Notes under the pieces: generated by a model
Seen by the model: only the letters and a program-made list of their open reading frames with translations
What the model was told of the DNA's origin: nothing
Database searches by the model: none
Shown here: positions 18,219-27,344 of the stretch, piece by piece
How positions within the stretch are numbered: position 1 is the first letter of the stretch
How the letters are laid out: every line of letters starts with the position of its first letter
Made by a program: the position numbers and the translations under genes
NCBI RefSeq assembly: GCF_000025345.1
Contig: NC_013757.1
Span: forward strand, 62,001 to 126,000
Direction: 5' to 3'
Length of the DNA stretch: 64,000 bases
Source: Geodermatophilus obscurus DSM 43160
Lineage (GTDB): Bacteria; Actinomycetota; Actinomycetes; Mycobacteriales; Geodermatophilaceae

Positions 18219-20915
18219 TCAGCGGGACCCGAGCAGCCGGTCCACGTCGGCCAGGGAGCCGAGTGCCGCCACGGGGGTGTCCGGCTGGGCCATGAGGGTG
18301 GTGAGCGCGCCGGCGTCCAGCGGCCGGGCGAAGAAGTAGCCCTGGCCGATGTCGCAGTGGAGGCTCTGCAGCTCACGCACGTGCTCGCTGCGCTCGACGC
18401 CCTCGGCGACGGTCTCCAGCCGCAGCGTCTTGGCCAGCGCGACGATGGTGCGGGTCACTGCCGACTCCTCGATGTTCGCGCTCCCCAGTCCGTCGACGAA
18501 GGACTTGTCGATCTTGAGGATGTCGATGGGGAAGCGCTGCAGGTAGGTCAGCGAGGAGTAGCCGGTCCCGAAGTCGTCGATGGCCAGGCGGACGCCGAGC
18601 TCCTTGAGTGCCTCGAGGGTGTGGATCGTCGCCGCGGTGTCGTTCATGAGGACGCTCTCGGTGATCTCCAGGACGAGCTGGTCCGCGGGGAAGCCGGAGT
18701 CCTCGAGCGCCGCGGCCACCTCCTCCGCGAGGCGTGGCTGGTGCAGCTGACGGCCCGAGAGGTTGACGCTCATGACCAGCGGCTCCCGGTCGGGGAACCG
18801 GTCGAGCCAGGTCCGGCCCTGCTGGCAGGCGGCGCGCAGCACCCACCGCCCGAGGTCGTTGATCAGGCCGGTCTCCTCGGCGACCGGGATGAACTCCAGC
18901 GGCGGGATGAGCCCCCGTTCGGGGTGCACCCACCGGAGCAGGGCCTCGACGCCGATCAGGCTGTTGGTCCGCAGGTCGATCTGCGGCTGGAAGTGCAGCA
19001 CGAACTGGTTGCGCTCGAGCGCACGGTGCAGGTCGTTGACGATCTCCAGCCGGCGGATGGCCCCGGCCCGCATGACCGAGTCGAAGACCTCGTGCCGGGC
19101 GCGCCCCGCCTCCTTCGCGCGGTACATGGCCGCATCGGCGTCACGGAGCAGGCCGTGGGCGTCCCCGCCCGTGCCGCTCGACACCGCGATGCCGATGCTG
19201 GCGGTGACGAACACCTCGTCACCGGCCAGGTCGAAGGGCTCGGCGAGCGCTCCGGCGAGGCGCTCGGCCAGCCCCTCGACGTCCCGCTCGTCCACCACGG
19301 ACTCGGCGAGGACCACGAACTCGTCGCCGCCGAAGCGGGCGACGGTGTCGCCCGGCCGGACCACGGCGCGCAACCGCGTGGCGGCAGCGGTGATCACGGT
19401 GTCACCCGCAGCGTGTCCGAGGCTGTCGTTGATCAGTTTGAAGTGGTCGAGGTCGACGAACGCCACCGCGACCCCGCCGCGGCTGCGCTGGGCCAGCGCC
19501 ACCTCCAGCCGGTCCAGCAGCAGGACGCGGTTAGGCAGCCCGGTCAGCGGGTCGTGCAGGGCGTGGTGGGTCAGCCTGCCCTGGGCGAGCTCCCGCTCGA
19601 CCACCCGGCCGAGCTGGGTGCCGATCTGGCCCATGACCTCGCACAGGGCGTCGTCGGGCTGCAGCGGCTCGGAGGTGAAGAACTCCAGGACGGCGGTGAC
19701 CTCGCTGCCGACGAGCACGGGGAAGGCGAAGGCCGCAGCCAGGCCGCTGTCCCGGGCGGCGGCGCGCCGGGGGAAGTTGTCGTCGGTGGTGACGTCGCAG
19801 ATCCAGCTCGGCTGCTTGGACGCCAGGACGCGTCCCGGGAGTCCGGTGCCGGCGCGGAACGGCGTCGCCGTGGTGGCCTGCAGGAAGGGCAGCAGCCGAT
19901 CGTCGTCCGGCCGCACCCAGATGTTGGACGAGCGCAGCGTCTCGCCGTCGTCGTCGACCAGGTAGATGTGCCCGACCGGCCACCCGGTGTGCTCGGCGAT
20001 CATCCGCAGGCCGGTCTCCAGCGCCTCGCGTCCGCTGGAGGTCTCGTTCGACGCGACGCTGACCCGCTGCAGCAGCCTGATGAAGCCCGTCTCCCGGGCG
20101 AGCGCCGCCTCGGCGCGCTTGCGCTCGGTGATGTCCCGGAGGATCCCGGTGAAGAACCGGCCCTCGCCCTCGGCCCAGTGCGACAGGGAGAGCTCCACGG
20201 GGAACTCGGTGCCGTCCGCACGCTGGGCGTGCACCTCCACGGCACCCGACCCGATGACGCGGGGCTCCCCGGTGAGCAGGAAGCGACCCATGCCGCGTTC
20301 GTGGGCGTCGCGGTAGCGCTCGGGCATCAGGATGGTCAGCGGCTTGCCGATGACGTCCTCGGCCGCGTAGCCGAACATCGCCTCACCGCCGCGGTTCCAG
20401 CTGACGATCAGCCCGCGGGCGTCGGCGGAGACGATCGCGTCGCTGGCCGACTCGGTGACCGCGCGGTACTTCATCTCCAGCTGGTGCAGCGCCGACTCGG
20501 TCTGGTTCCGCGGTGCGACGTCCTGGAACCAGAAGACGGCGACGGGCTCGTCCTCGTGGGTCACGAGCGAGCTGACGTAGTCCACCGTGAGCGAGCTGTG
20601 GCCGACGGCGGTGAGGGTGGCGGTGCCACGAGCCGGGCGCCCGGAGTGCAGGGGTGCGCAGAGCGGGCAGTCCTCGGCCGGCTCCCCGGCCGGCCGACCG
20701 TGGTGTTCCTCGTGCACGTGGGCGCCCAGCAGGAGGGGACGGACGGTCCCGAGCAGGCGCGCGGCCGCCTCGTTGGCCAGGACGCACCGGCCGGCCATGT
20801 CGACGGCGTAGACGCCCTGGTCCGTCACGGCCAGGAGGCGGTCGGCGAGGGTCGGGGGGACGGCGGTCCCGGCCGCTCCGCGGTCACGGCGCCACGGACG
20901 GAGCTTGCTGGTCAT
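18219..20915 (-). CDS. PAS-PAS-GAF-GGDEF-EAL c-di-GMP protein
   Basis: An 898-residue cytosolic sensor. An N-terminal PAS (about 25-135) contains D-C-P-L-C-A-P-L-H; a second PAS (about 150-270), a GAF (about 290-430), GGDEF (about 455-615) and EAL (about 635-885) follow. The cyclase motif is intact (G-G-D-E-F, about 529-533). The phosphodiesterase motif E-A-L-L-R-W (about 657) is intact, with N-L-S, E-I-T-E-S, D-D-F-G-T-G, K-I-D-K, A-E-G-V-E and Q-G-Y-F. Both activities are therefore possible, with one usually dominant under sensory control. ATG start at 20915. Two divergently oriented PilZ genes follow. Confidence 0.92.
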   Translation of the reverse strand: MTSKLRPWRRDRGAAGTAVPPTLADRLLAVTDQGVYAVDMAGRCVLANEAAARLLGTVRPLLLGAHVHEEHHGRPAGEPAEDCPLCAPLHSGRPARGTATLTAVGHSSLTVDYVSSLVTHEDEPVAVFWFQDVAPRNQTESALHQLEMKYRAVTESASDAIVSADARGLIVSWNRGGEAMFGYAAEDVIGKPLTILMPERYRDAHERGMGRFLLTGEPRVIGSGAVEVHAQRADGTEFPVELSLSHWAEGEGRFFTGILRDITERKRAEAALARETGFIRLLQRVSVASNETSSGREALETGLRMIAEHTGWPVGHIYLVDDDGETLRSSNIWVRPDDDRLLPFLQATTATPFRAGTGLPGRVLASKQPSWICDVTTDDNFPRRAAARDSGLAAAFAFPVLVGSEVTAVLEFFTSEPLQPDDALCEVMGQIGTQLGRVVERELAQGRLTHHALHDPLTGLPNRVLLLDRLEVALAQRSRGGVAVAFVDLDHFKLINDSLGHAAGDTVITAAATRLRAVVRPGDTVARFGGDEFVVLAESVVDERDVEGLAERLAGALAEPFDLAGDEVFVTASIGIAVSSGTGGDAHGLLRDADAAMYRAKEAGRARHEVFDSVMRAGAIRRLEIVNDLHRALERNQFVLHFQPQIDLRTNSLIGVEALLRWVHPERGLIPPLEFIPVAEETGLINDLGRWVLRAACQQGRTWLDRFPDREPLVMSVNLSGRQLHQPRLAEEVAAALEDSGFPADQLVLEITESVLMNDTAATIHTLEALKELGVRLAIDDFGTGYSSLTYLQRFPIDILKIDKSFVDGLGSANIEESAVTRTIVALAKTLRLETVAEGVERSEHVRELQSLHCDIGQGYFFARPLDAGALTTLMAQPDTPVAALGSLADVDRLLGSR

Positions 20916-20963
20916 GGGACTGCAGATCGGGTGGTGGGCGCGCGACCTTGAGCGCTCGATCGT

Positions 20964-20994
20964 CCCCTGCCCCCTTCGAGGGGGCGAGCAGGGG
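20964..20994. repeat. Strong GC hairpin in divergent promoter region
   Basis: CCCCTGC plus CCCCTTCGAGGGG plus GCAGGGG: an inner stem with a TTCGA loop flanked by an outer 7-bp arm pair with a short asymmetric bulge. It lies between the c-di-GMP protein gene and the first PilZ gene. It is similar in composition to the dispersed repeat but does not follow a stop codon. Confidence 0.5.
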
Positions 20995-21116
20995 TCCCGC
21001 CGTGAGCGGCACGCCGACGCAGCGGTCCTCGGCAGTGGGCGGGACGGGCGGCGGTTACCGTTTCGCCGCGCGGGCTCTCGTCACTGCCCGTTGCGACAGG
21101 CGAACGGAGGGGCACC

Positions 21117-21752
21117 ATGAACACGCCTGGCGTCGACCATCCGCACCGGGACGGCGAGGTGGAGGTGGTGCTGCTCGGGCACCGGGTGTCCGTGAGCGCC
21201 AGGGTCGAGGCCGCCGACGCAGCCACGGTCGTCGTCCGCCCGTCGGTCGGTGAGTTCGCCGGGCAGCAGGTCGTCCGCATCGGCGAGGAGGTGCAGCTCG
21301 TCTGGCACGACGCTCCCGACGTCCGGATGGTGACGGCCGAGGTGGCGACGGTCCAGCACGGCGCCGTACCGCGCTGGCACCTGGGCGTCACCGCACCCGC
21401 CCAGCCGGTCCAGCGCCGGGAGGCCGTCCGCGGCCGCTTACCGCTGCGGCTCACCGTGACGGTCGATCGCGTCGACCTCGAGGGTGACGTCCTCGACCTC
21501 AGCGAAGCCGGCGTCCGCGCCGCCGTCGACGCCTACGGCGCGCCTCCGTTGCCGGGTGCCGCGGTCGCCGTCGTCCTGGAGCTGGAGGACGGCGCACTGC
21601 GCACCTCAGCCGAGGTGGTCTGGTACCAGGTGCGGGGTCGTCGCTGGATGCTGTCCCTGCGCTTTCCCGACCTGCCGGAGAAGGAGCAGGACCGGCTGCG
21701 CCGCCGCGTGTTCCAGGCGATGCGCGAGCAGCGGGCCCGCGCGGCGACCTGA
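21117..21752 (+). CDS. PilZ-domain c-di-GMP receptor, copy 1
   Basis: A 211-residue protein with an N-terminal YcgR-like barrel (about 12-95) and a C-terminal PilZ domain (about 98-205). The c-di-GMP-binding signature is intact: R-R-E-A-V-R (100-105) and D-L-S-E-A-G (127-132). ATG start with GGAGGGG 5 bp upstream. The adjacent second PilZ gene encodes a protein of identical length with motifs at the same positions. Its neighbour on the other side makes or degrades c-di-GMP, so it is probably an effector of local signalling; output partner unknown. Confidence 0.9.
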   Translation: MNTPGVDHPHRDGEVEVVLLGHRVSVSARVEAADAATVVVRPSVGEFAGQQVVRIGEEVQLVWHDAPDVRMVTAEVATVQHGAVPRWHLGVTAPAQPVQRREAVRGRLPLRLTVTVDRVDLEGDVLDLSEAGVRAAVDAYGAPPLPGAAVAVVLELEDGALRTSAEVVWYQVRGRRWMLSLRFPDLPEKEQDRLRRRVFQAMREQRARAAT

Positions 21753-21908
21753 TCCGACGGCCCCTGGGGTGAAGCGATCCCGGTTCCACTCAAGCCCGCC
21801 ACCTCCCCGGCCGATCCCAGGACCGTCGTGCATCCCCGGGGGCGTGCGGCCGGACCGCCTCCGGCCGCGCTCCACCGGGGGACGGTGGATCGGATCGGGG
21901 AGAAGAAG

Positions 21909-22544
21909 ATGAGCATTGCCGGCGTGGACTGGCCCGAGCCGGGCGGTGCAGCGGAGGTCATCCCGCTGGCCCGCGGTGTCGCGCTGCCCAGTTCCGTGGA
22001 GGTCTCCGACGGGACCGCTCTCCTCGTCCGGCTCGTGCTGGCCGACTACGCCGAGAAGCTCAAGGTCCAGCCGGGGCACCGCGTCGAGGTCCTGTGGGGT
22101 GGCCCGACGGGCGGGCGGTCGCTCCCCGCGGAGGTCACCGAGATCCGGTCCGACCCGGAGCTGCGCTGGATCCTGCAGATCACGGGCCCGGCCGAGGCCA
22201 GTCAGCGGCGTCAGTCGGTGCGTGCCCGCGTCGAGCTCCCGGTCGTGGCCCGGTGCGGAACCGTGATCATCACCGGTCAGACCGTGGATCTCAGCGAGGC
22301 GGGCGCCCGTGTCTGGTTCGACGGCTGGGGTCTGCAGCCGCCACCGGGCACCCCCATCGACGCGACGCTGGAGCTGGGGGACGGCAGCTTCACCGCGGCC
22401 GGTGAGGTGGTGCGCGTGGAACCTCGGGGACCGCGCTGGCTGATCTCCATGAAGTTCCCGGAGCTGACCGAGCAGGAGCAGGACCGGCTGCGGCGGCGGG
22501 TCTTCGAGGCACTGCGACTCGAGCGCCTCCGCCAGGCCGACTAG
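21909..22544 (+). CDS. PilZ-domain c-di-GMP receptor, copy 2
   Basis: A 211-residue paralogue of the preceding gene: N-terminal barrel, then PilZ with R-R-Q-S-V-R (100-105) and D-L-S-E-A-G (127-132). The C-terminal segment Q-E-Q-D-R-L-R-R-R-V-F-E-A is nearly identical to copy 1, while the N-terminal barrels have diverged. ATG 21909 with a GGGGAGAAGAAG tract upstream is preferred to an earlier in-frame ATG at 21828. The 156-bp gap could carry its own promoter. A tandem duplication with divergence of the interaction domain is the simplest reading. Confidence 0.9.
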   Translation: MSIAGVDWPEPGGAAEVIPLARGVALPSSVEVSDGTALLVRLVLADYAEKLKVQPGHRVEVLWGGPTGGRSLPAEVTEIRSDPELRWILQITGPAEASQRRQSVRARVELPVVARCGTVIITGQTVDLSEAGARVWFDGWGLQPPPGTPIDATLELGDGSFTAAGEVVRVEPRGPRWLISMKFPELTEQEQDRLRRRVFEALRLERLRQAD

Positions 22545-22573
22545 GAACTGCCCCGGCGGGATAGTCCCGGGGC

Positions 22574-24271
22574 GTGACCGCGCCCGCTCGCCTGCCCGAG
22601 GCCCTGACCGCCCTGCGGGACGCCGTCGCGGCCGCCCCGCTCGGCCTGGCCACGCCGGGCAGCGAGGCGGCCCGCCGCGCGGCCCGCGGGGTGGTCGAAC
22701 AGGTCGACGACTACCTGCTGCCCCGGCTGCGCGACCTCGACGCCCCGCTGCTCACCGTCGTCGGCGGCTCCACCGGGGCCGGCAAGTCCACCCTGGTCAA
22801 CAGCCTCGTCGGCGCGCCGGTCACCACCGCCGGCGTGCTGCGGCCGACCACCCGGGCGCCGGTGCTGGTCTGCGCCCGGACCGACGTGACGGCCTTCGAG
22901 GGCGACCGGGTGCTCCCGGGCCTGGCGCGGGTCACCGGCGGGGCCGGCGGCCCGGGCACGCTGCAGCTGGTGCCGCGGGACGACGTCCCGCCCGGCCTGG
23001 CGCTGCTCGACGCGCCGGACGTCGACTCAGTGGTGGAGTCCAACCGCGAGCTGGCCGCCCAGCTGCTGGCCGCCGCGGACCTGTGGGTCTTCGTCACCAC
23101 CGCGGCCCGCTACGCCGACGCCGTCCCGTGGGACGTGCTGCGGACGGCGCAGGAGCGGGGCACCGCGCTGGCCGTCGTCCTGGACCGGGTGCCGCCCGGC
23201 GCGGCCGACGAGATCGCGCCCGACCTCGCCGGGATGCTCGACCGCGCGGGCCTGACGGGGGTGCGGCTGTTCGTCGTCGAGGAGCGGCCGCTGGTCGACG
23301 GGTTCCTGCCCGCGGACCAGGTCGCCCCGCTGCGCGGCTGGCTGCACGCGCTCGCCGCCGACCAGGAGCAGCGCGCCGCCGTCGTCCGGCAGACGCTGAC
23401 CGGCGCCCTGGCCAGCCTGGAGGACCGGGTGGCCGGCATCGCCGCCGCCGTCGAGGAGCAGGCGCTGGCCGCGACCGCGCTGCGGGAGGCGGCGGCGGCG
23501 GCCTACACCGCCGCCTACGAGGGCATCGACGAGGGCGTGCGCAGCGGCAGCCTGCTGCGCGGCGAGGTGCTGGCCCGCTGGCAGGAGTTCGTCGGCACCG
23601 GCGAGTGGATGCGGTCGCTGCAGAGCTCGATCGGCCGGATGCGGGACCGGGTCACCGCCGCTCTCACCGGCCGCCCCTCGCCGGCGGCCGAGCTGCAGGG
23701 CGCGCTGGAGACCAGCGTCGAGACGCTGCTGCGCGCCGAGGCCGACCGCGCCGCCGAGCGCACCGTCACCACCTGGCGCGCGCTGCCCGGCGGGTCACCG
23801 CTGCTAGCGACCGCCGACGAGGACCTCGACCGCGTCTCCCCCGACTTCCCCGAGGCGGCGGCCGCGCAGGTCCGCGACTGGCAGGGCTACGTGCTCGACC
23901 TGGTCCGCGACCAGGGCGCCGACAAGCGGACCCGCGCCCGGGTCCTGTCCTGGGGCGTCAACGGCGCCGGCGCCGTCGTCATGGTGGCCGTCTTCGCGCA
24001 CACCGGCGGGCTCACCGGCGGGGAGGTGGCGGTGGCCGGCGGGACGACGGCGCTCGGCCAGCGGCTGCTGGAGGCGGTGTTCGGCGACGCGGCCGTCCGC
24101 TCGCTGGCCGCCCGCGCCCGGGAGGACCTGCAGGCCCGCGCCGACGGCCTGCTGCGCTACGAGCAGGGCCGGTTCGACGCCCTCGTGGACGAGGCCGGGC
24201 CCACCCCGGACGCCGCCGTCGAGCTGCGCGCCGCCGCGGCCGCCCTGACCGCGGCCCGGGACCGGGCATGA
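22574..24271 (+). CDS. Dynamin-like GTPase, first of pair
   Basis: A 565-residue P-loop GTPase. Walker A G-G-S-T-G-A-G-K-S (64-72) follows an N-terminal helical segment; switch P-T-T-R-A-P, then L-L-D-A-P-D-V-D-S (G3-like, D-x-P instead of D-x-P-G) and V-L-D-R-V-P. A long helical region (about 250-470) and a hydrophobic stretch near 455-475 suggest membrane association. The arrangement resembles bacterial dynamin-like or mycobacterial Ini-type proteins that act in pairs on membranes. GTG start at 22574. Overlaps the second GTPase by ATGA, so equimolar translation and heteromer formation are plausible. Confidence 0.82.
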   Translation: MTAPARLPEALTALRDAVAAAPLGLATPGSEAARRAARGVVEQVDDYLLPRLRDLDAPLLTVVGGSTGAGKSTLVNSLVGAPVTTAGVLRPTTRAPVLVCARTDVTAFEGDRVLPGLARVTGGAGGPGTLQLVPRDDVPPGLALLDAPDVDSVVESNRELAAQLLAAADLWVFVTTAARYADAVPWDVLRTAQERGTALAVVLDRVPPGAADEIAPDLAGMLDRAGLTGVRLFVVEERPLVDGFLPADQVAPLRGWLHALAADQEQRAAVVRQTLTGALASLEDRVAGIAAAVEEQALAATALREAAAAAYTAAYEGIDEGVRSGSLLRGEVLARWQEFVGTGEWMRSLQSSIGRMRDRVTAALTGRPSPAAELQGALETSVETLLRAEADRAAERTVTTWRALPGGSPLLATADEDLDRVSPDFPEAAAAQVRDWQGYVLDLVRDQGADKRTRARVLSWGVNGAGAVVMVAVFAHTGGLTGGEVAVAGGTTALGQRLLEAVFGDAAVRSLAARAREDLQARADGLLRYEQGRFDALVDEAGPTPDAAVELRAAAAALTAARDRA

Positions 24272-25866
24272 GGGGACGGACGCCGCCGCTGGCCGACCGG
24301 CTGGCGGCGCTGCGCGAGGCGGTCGAGGTCGCCGACGGCCGCCTCGAGGTGCCGGAGCTCGGCTCGGCCCGGACCCTGCTGGCCAAGGCCGGTGCCCGCG
24401 AGGCCCTCGGCGACGCCACCGTGGTCGCCCTGGCCGGCGCCACCGGCAGCGGCAAGTCCACGCTGTTCAACGCGCTGTCGGGCAGCGAGGTGAGCACCCC
24501 CGGCGTCCGCCGACCGACCACCGGCGTCGCGCACGCCACCGTCTGGGGCGCCGACGACGCGACCGACCGGCTGCTCGACTGGCTGCAGGTGCCCCGCCGG
24601 CACCGGCACCCCCCCGAGCCGGCGCTGGACGGCCTGGTGCTGCTCGACCTGCCCGACCACGACAGCGTGCGGCTCGAGCACCGGCTGGAAGTCGACCGGC
24701 TGGTGCAGCTGGTCGACGTGCTGGTGTGGGTGCTGGACCCGGAGAAGTACGCCGACGCCGCCGTCCACGAGCGTTACCTCCTGCCGCTGGCCGGGCACGC
24801 GGGCGTGCTGCTCGTCGTCCTCAACCAGGTCGACCGGCTCGACGCCGTGGCCGCGCGGGCCTGCCTGACCGACCTGCGCGGCCTGCTCGACCGCGAGGGC
24901 CTGGCGGACACGCCGCTGCTGCCCGTCTCGGCGCGCACCGGCACCGGCCTCGGCGAGCTGCGCGCCGACCTGGCCAAGCGGGTGACGGCCCGGCGGGCGG
25001 CGACCGACCGGCTCACCGCCGACGTCCGGGGGGTCGCCACGGCGCTGGCGGCGCACTGCGCCCCGGACGGCGGGGGCGGGGTGGGCCGCGGAGAACACGA
25101 GCAGCTCACCGATGCGCTGGCCGAGGCCGCCGGGGTGCCCGCGGTCACCGCCGCCGTCGAGCGGTCGGTGCGCCGCAGCGGCACGGCGGCCACCGGCTGG
25201 CCGCTGGTGCGCTGGACCCGCAAGCTGCGCCCGGATCCGCTGGAGCGGCTGCACCTGGGACAGGGCACGGGTGACGACGGGGCGGTGGTGGCCCGCACGT
25301 CGCTGCCGGCCGCCGGCGCGGTGCAGCGGGCCGGGGTGACCCGGGCGGTGCGCGCGGCGCGCGAGGCCGCCGGCGAGGGCCTGCCCCAGGCGTGGCGGGA
25401 CGAGCTGCGGCGCACCGTCGAGGTGTCGGAGGAGCAGCTGGCCGACCGGCTCGACCGGGCCGTCGCCGGCACCGACCTGGGTCCGCAGCGCACCCCGCTG
25501 TGGCAGCGGGCGGTGGGCGGGCTGCAGTGGCTGCTCGCCCTCGTCGCGCTGGCGGGGGCGCTGTGGCTGCTGGCCCTGGTGGTCCTCGGCTTCTTCCAGC
25601 TCGACGACGTCGTCCCGCTGCCCCGGGTGGAGGGGCTGCCGCTGCCGACGCTGCTGCTGGTCGGCGGGCTGCTGGCCGGGGCGTTGCTGGCGCTGGTGGC
25701 CCGGCCCCTGGTCGGGCTGCGCGCGCGGCGGCGGGCGCGCCGGGCCGAGCAGCGGCTGTACGCGGCGGTGGACGTCGTGGCGCAGGAGGAGGTGCTCGCG
25801 CCGATGGCGGAGGTGCGCGAGGACCACGACCGCTACTGCACGGCGGTGACCCGCGCGGGGAGGTGA
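24268..25866 (+). CDS. Membrane-anchored GTPase, second of pair
   Basis: A 532-residue GTPase. Walker A G-A-T-G-S-G-K-S (57-64), G3 L-L-D-L-P-D-H-D, G4 N-Q-V-D and a G5-like S-A-R-T-G are all readable. Two membrane helices lie near the C terminus (about 418-440 and 452-472), followed by a basic helix and an acidic tail. This is the same two-gene layout used by bacterial dynamin-like partners. ATG overlaps the upstream stop by 4 bp. Unlike the first copy it keeps a full N-x-x-D guanine-specificity motif, so it is the more canonical GTPase. Confidence 0.82.
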   Translation: MRGRTPPLADRLAALREAVEVADGRLEVPELGSARTLLAKAGAREALGDATVVALAGATGSGKSTLFNALSGSEVSTPGVRRPTTGVAHATVWGADDATDRLLDWLQVPRRHRHPPEPALDGLVLLDLPDHDSVRLEHRLEVDRLVQLVDVLVWVLDPEKYADAAVHERYLLPLAGHAGVLLVVLNQVDRLDAVAARACLTDLRGLLDREGLADTPLLPVSARTGTGLGELRADLAKRVTARRAATDRLTADVRGVATALAAHCAPDGGGGVGRGEHEQLTDALAEAAGVPAVTAAVERSVRRSGTAATGWPLVRWTRKLRPDPLERLHLGQGTGDDGAVVARTSLPAAGAVQRAGVTRAVRAAREAAGEGLPQAWRDELRRTVEVSEEQLADRLDRAVAGTDLGPQRTPLWQRAVGGLQWLLALVALAGALWLLALVVLGFFQLDDVVPLPRVEGLPLPTLLLVGGLLAGALLALVARPLVGLRARRRARRAEQRLYAAVDVVAQEEVLAPMAEVREDHDRYCTAVTRAGR

Positions 25867-25917
25867 CTGCCGGCGTGCCGACGGGTGACCACGGCCTCCG
25901 CGGCCGGCTTTCCGGGC

Positions 25918-26421
25918 TCAGTCCGTGCTGCGGGGGACCTCGGGCGCCCGGGGCTCGGGCACCCGGTCCTGCACGGGCTCCAGCGGGTGCAGGCCGTTGG
26001 GCAGCAGCGCCCAGACGTGCTTGCGACCGGGACGGCTCTCCCAGCCGTAGCCCGTGGAGAGCTGGGCGACCAGGTGCAGGCCCATGCCACCCAGCGCCGG
26101 GTCGCGGTCGACGGCGGGCACCGGCGGGCGGTCGGGCGCCTCGTCGCTGAGGTCGAGCAGCCAGCCGTCGGTGCCCGCGACGACGAGCGCGCGCACCGCG
26201 CCGCCGCCGTGGCGCAGCGCGTTGGACGCCAGCTCCTCGAAGACCAGCAGCAGCCCGTCACGCGCGTCGTCGGTCGAGGTCGAGCAGACCGACGGGTGGG
26301 CGATCCTGGCGCGCAGGTCCGCCCGGACCCGGGAGACGACGTGCATCGCCTCGAGCTGCCAGTGCCACACGTCGCCCCCGAGAGACGGCACGGGTACGTG
26401 CGGCCACGGCTCCTGGCCCAA
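25918..26421 (-). CDS. RsbW-like ATP-binding protein (TTG start)
   Basis: A 167-residue GHKL ATPase of the anti-sigma/SpoIIAB type. The N box reads F-E-E-L-A-S-N-A-L-R-H-G-G-G (about 70-83); the G box is G-G-M-G-L-H-L-V (about 125-132). The TTG at 26421 is chosen because GGAGGAGG lies 5 bp upstream on the minus strand; no ATG or GTG gives a complete domain. Such proteins bind sigma factors or phosphorylate STAS antagonists. It diverges from a GAF-ANTAR gene, and the shared 156-bp region probably holds both promoters. A second RsbW-like protein is at 38680-39099. Confidence 0.8.
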   Translation of the reverse strand: MGQEPWPHVPVPSLGGDVWHWQLEAMHVVSRVRADLRARIAHPSVCSTSTDDARDGLLLVFEELASNALRHGGGAVRALVVAGTDGWLLDLSDEAPDRPPVPAVDRDPALGGMGLHLVAQLSTGYGWESRPGRKHVWALLPNGLHPLEPVQDRVPEPRAPEVPRSTD

Positions 26422-26577
26422 GGCAACCTCCTCCGCCGTCGCTGGGCGAGTGGACCGGGGGTGGACCCACGGCCGACCGTCTCCTCCATCCTGACCGAGA
26501 GGGCCGTTTCCTGCAGCGGCGGCCCCCGGAGCCCGGTCCGGCCCCCCGACGGCGCCGGTCGGGGGCACACTGGCCGC

Positions 26578-27273
26578 GTGCAGGACCTGTGGCGCGACCT
26601 GAGCCAGGTGGTGTGGGCCGACCGCCCCCTCGACGACGTCCTGGGGGAGGTGACCGGCATCGCCGCCCGGACGGTCCCGGGCGCCGAGTCGACCTCGATC
26701 ACCCTGCTCCGCGGCGACCGGGCCTTCACCGCCGCGCACACCGGGGAGATGGCCCTGGTCGCCGACGAGATGCAGTACGCGCGCGGCTACGGGCCCTGCA
26801 TGGACGCCGGCCGCGCCGGCGTGGTGATCCGGATCGACGACATGCGCACCGAGCAGCGCTACGCCGACTACACCGCTCGGGTCGTGGACGTCGGCGTCCG
26901 GAGCTCGCTGTCGATGCCGCTGCCCTACCAGGGCAGCACGATCGGGGCGCTCAACGTCTACTCGTCGCAGCAGTCGGCCTTCGCCACACCGGAGTCGGTG
27001 GAGGTGGCGACGGCGGTGGCCGAGGCGGTCGCGGTCGCGGTCGCCAACGCCGACGCGCACGACCGGCTCGCCGACCACGCCCGCAACATGCGGCTGGCGA
27101 TGGAGTCGCGTGCGGTGATCGAGCAGGCGAAGGGCGTGCTCATGGCGCAGCGGCACGTGGATGCCGAGGCGGCGTTCGAGATCCTGCGGGAGGCCTCGCA
27201 GCGCTACAACCGCAAGCTGCGGGAGATCGCCCAGGCCATCGTGGACGGCACCAGCGAGGGCCGCGTCCGCTGA
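26578..27273 (+). CDS. GAF-ANTAR transcription antitermination regulator
   Basis: A 231-residue regulator. The GAF domain (about 15-160) has the G-Y-G-P-C-M-D-A-G-R segment with one cysteine. The C-terminal ANTAR domain (about 170-225) reads M-E-S-R-A-V-I-E-Q-A-K-G-V-L-M-A-Q and A-F-E-I-L-R-E-A-S-Q-R-Y-N-R-K-L-R-E-I-A. ANTAR domains bind two-hexaloop RNAs and suppress termination, usually as dimers controlled by the sensory domain. GTG start at 26578, at the end of a divergent promoter region. A dispersed-repeat copy begins at its stop codon. Confidence 0.9.
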   Translation: MQDLWRDLSQVVWADRPLDDVLGEVTGIAARTVPGAESTSITLLRGDRAFTAAHTGEMALVADEMQYARGYGPCMDAGRAGVVIRIDDMRTEQRYADYTARVVDVGVRSSLSMPLPYQGSTIGALNVYSSQQSAFATPESVEVATAVAEAVAVAVANADAHDRLADHARNMRLAMESRAVIEQAKGVLMAQRHVDAEAAFEILREASQRYNRKLREIAQAIVDGTSEGRVR

Positions 27274-27275
27274 AG

Positions 27276-27339
27276 AAGGACTCCCTTGCCCCCCACCGCT
27301 CGCATGCTCGCGCGGGGCCCCTGCAAGGGAGCCGTTCCA
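27276..27339 (+). repeat. Stop-codon-abutting palindromic repeat, copy 2
   Basis: Begins within TGA-AGAAGGACTCCC at the GAF-ANTAR stop. The outer arms CTCCCTTGC and GCAAGGGAG are perfectly complementary; the inner part holds CGCTCGC and GCTCGCGCGGGG. It ends in the family tail CCGTTCCA and runs to 6 bp before the convergent nucleoside hydrolase stop. Confidence 0.85.
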
Positions 27340-27344
27340 TCCCG

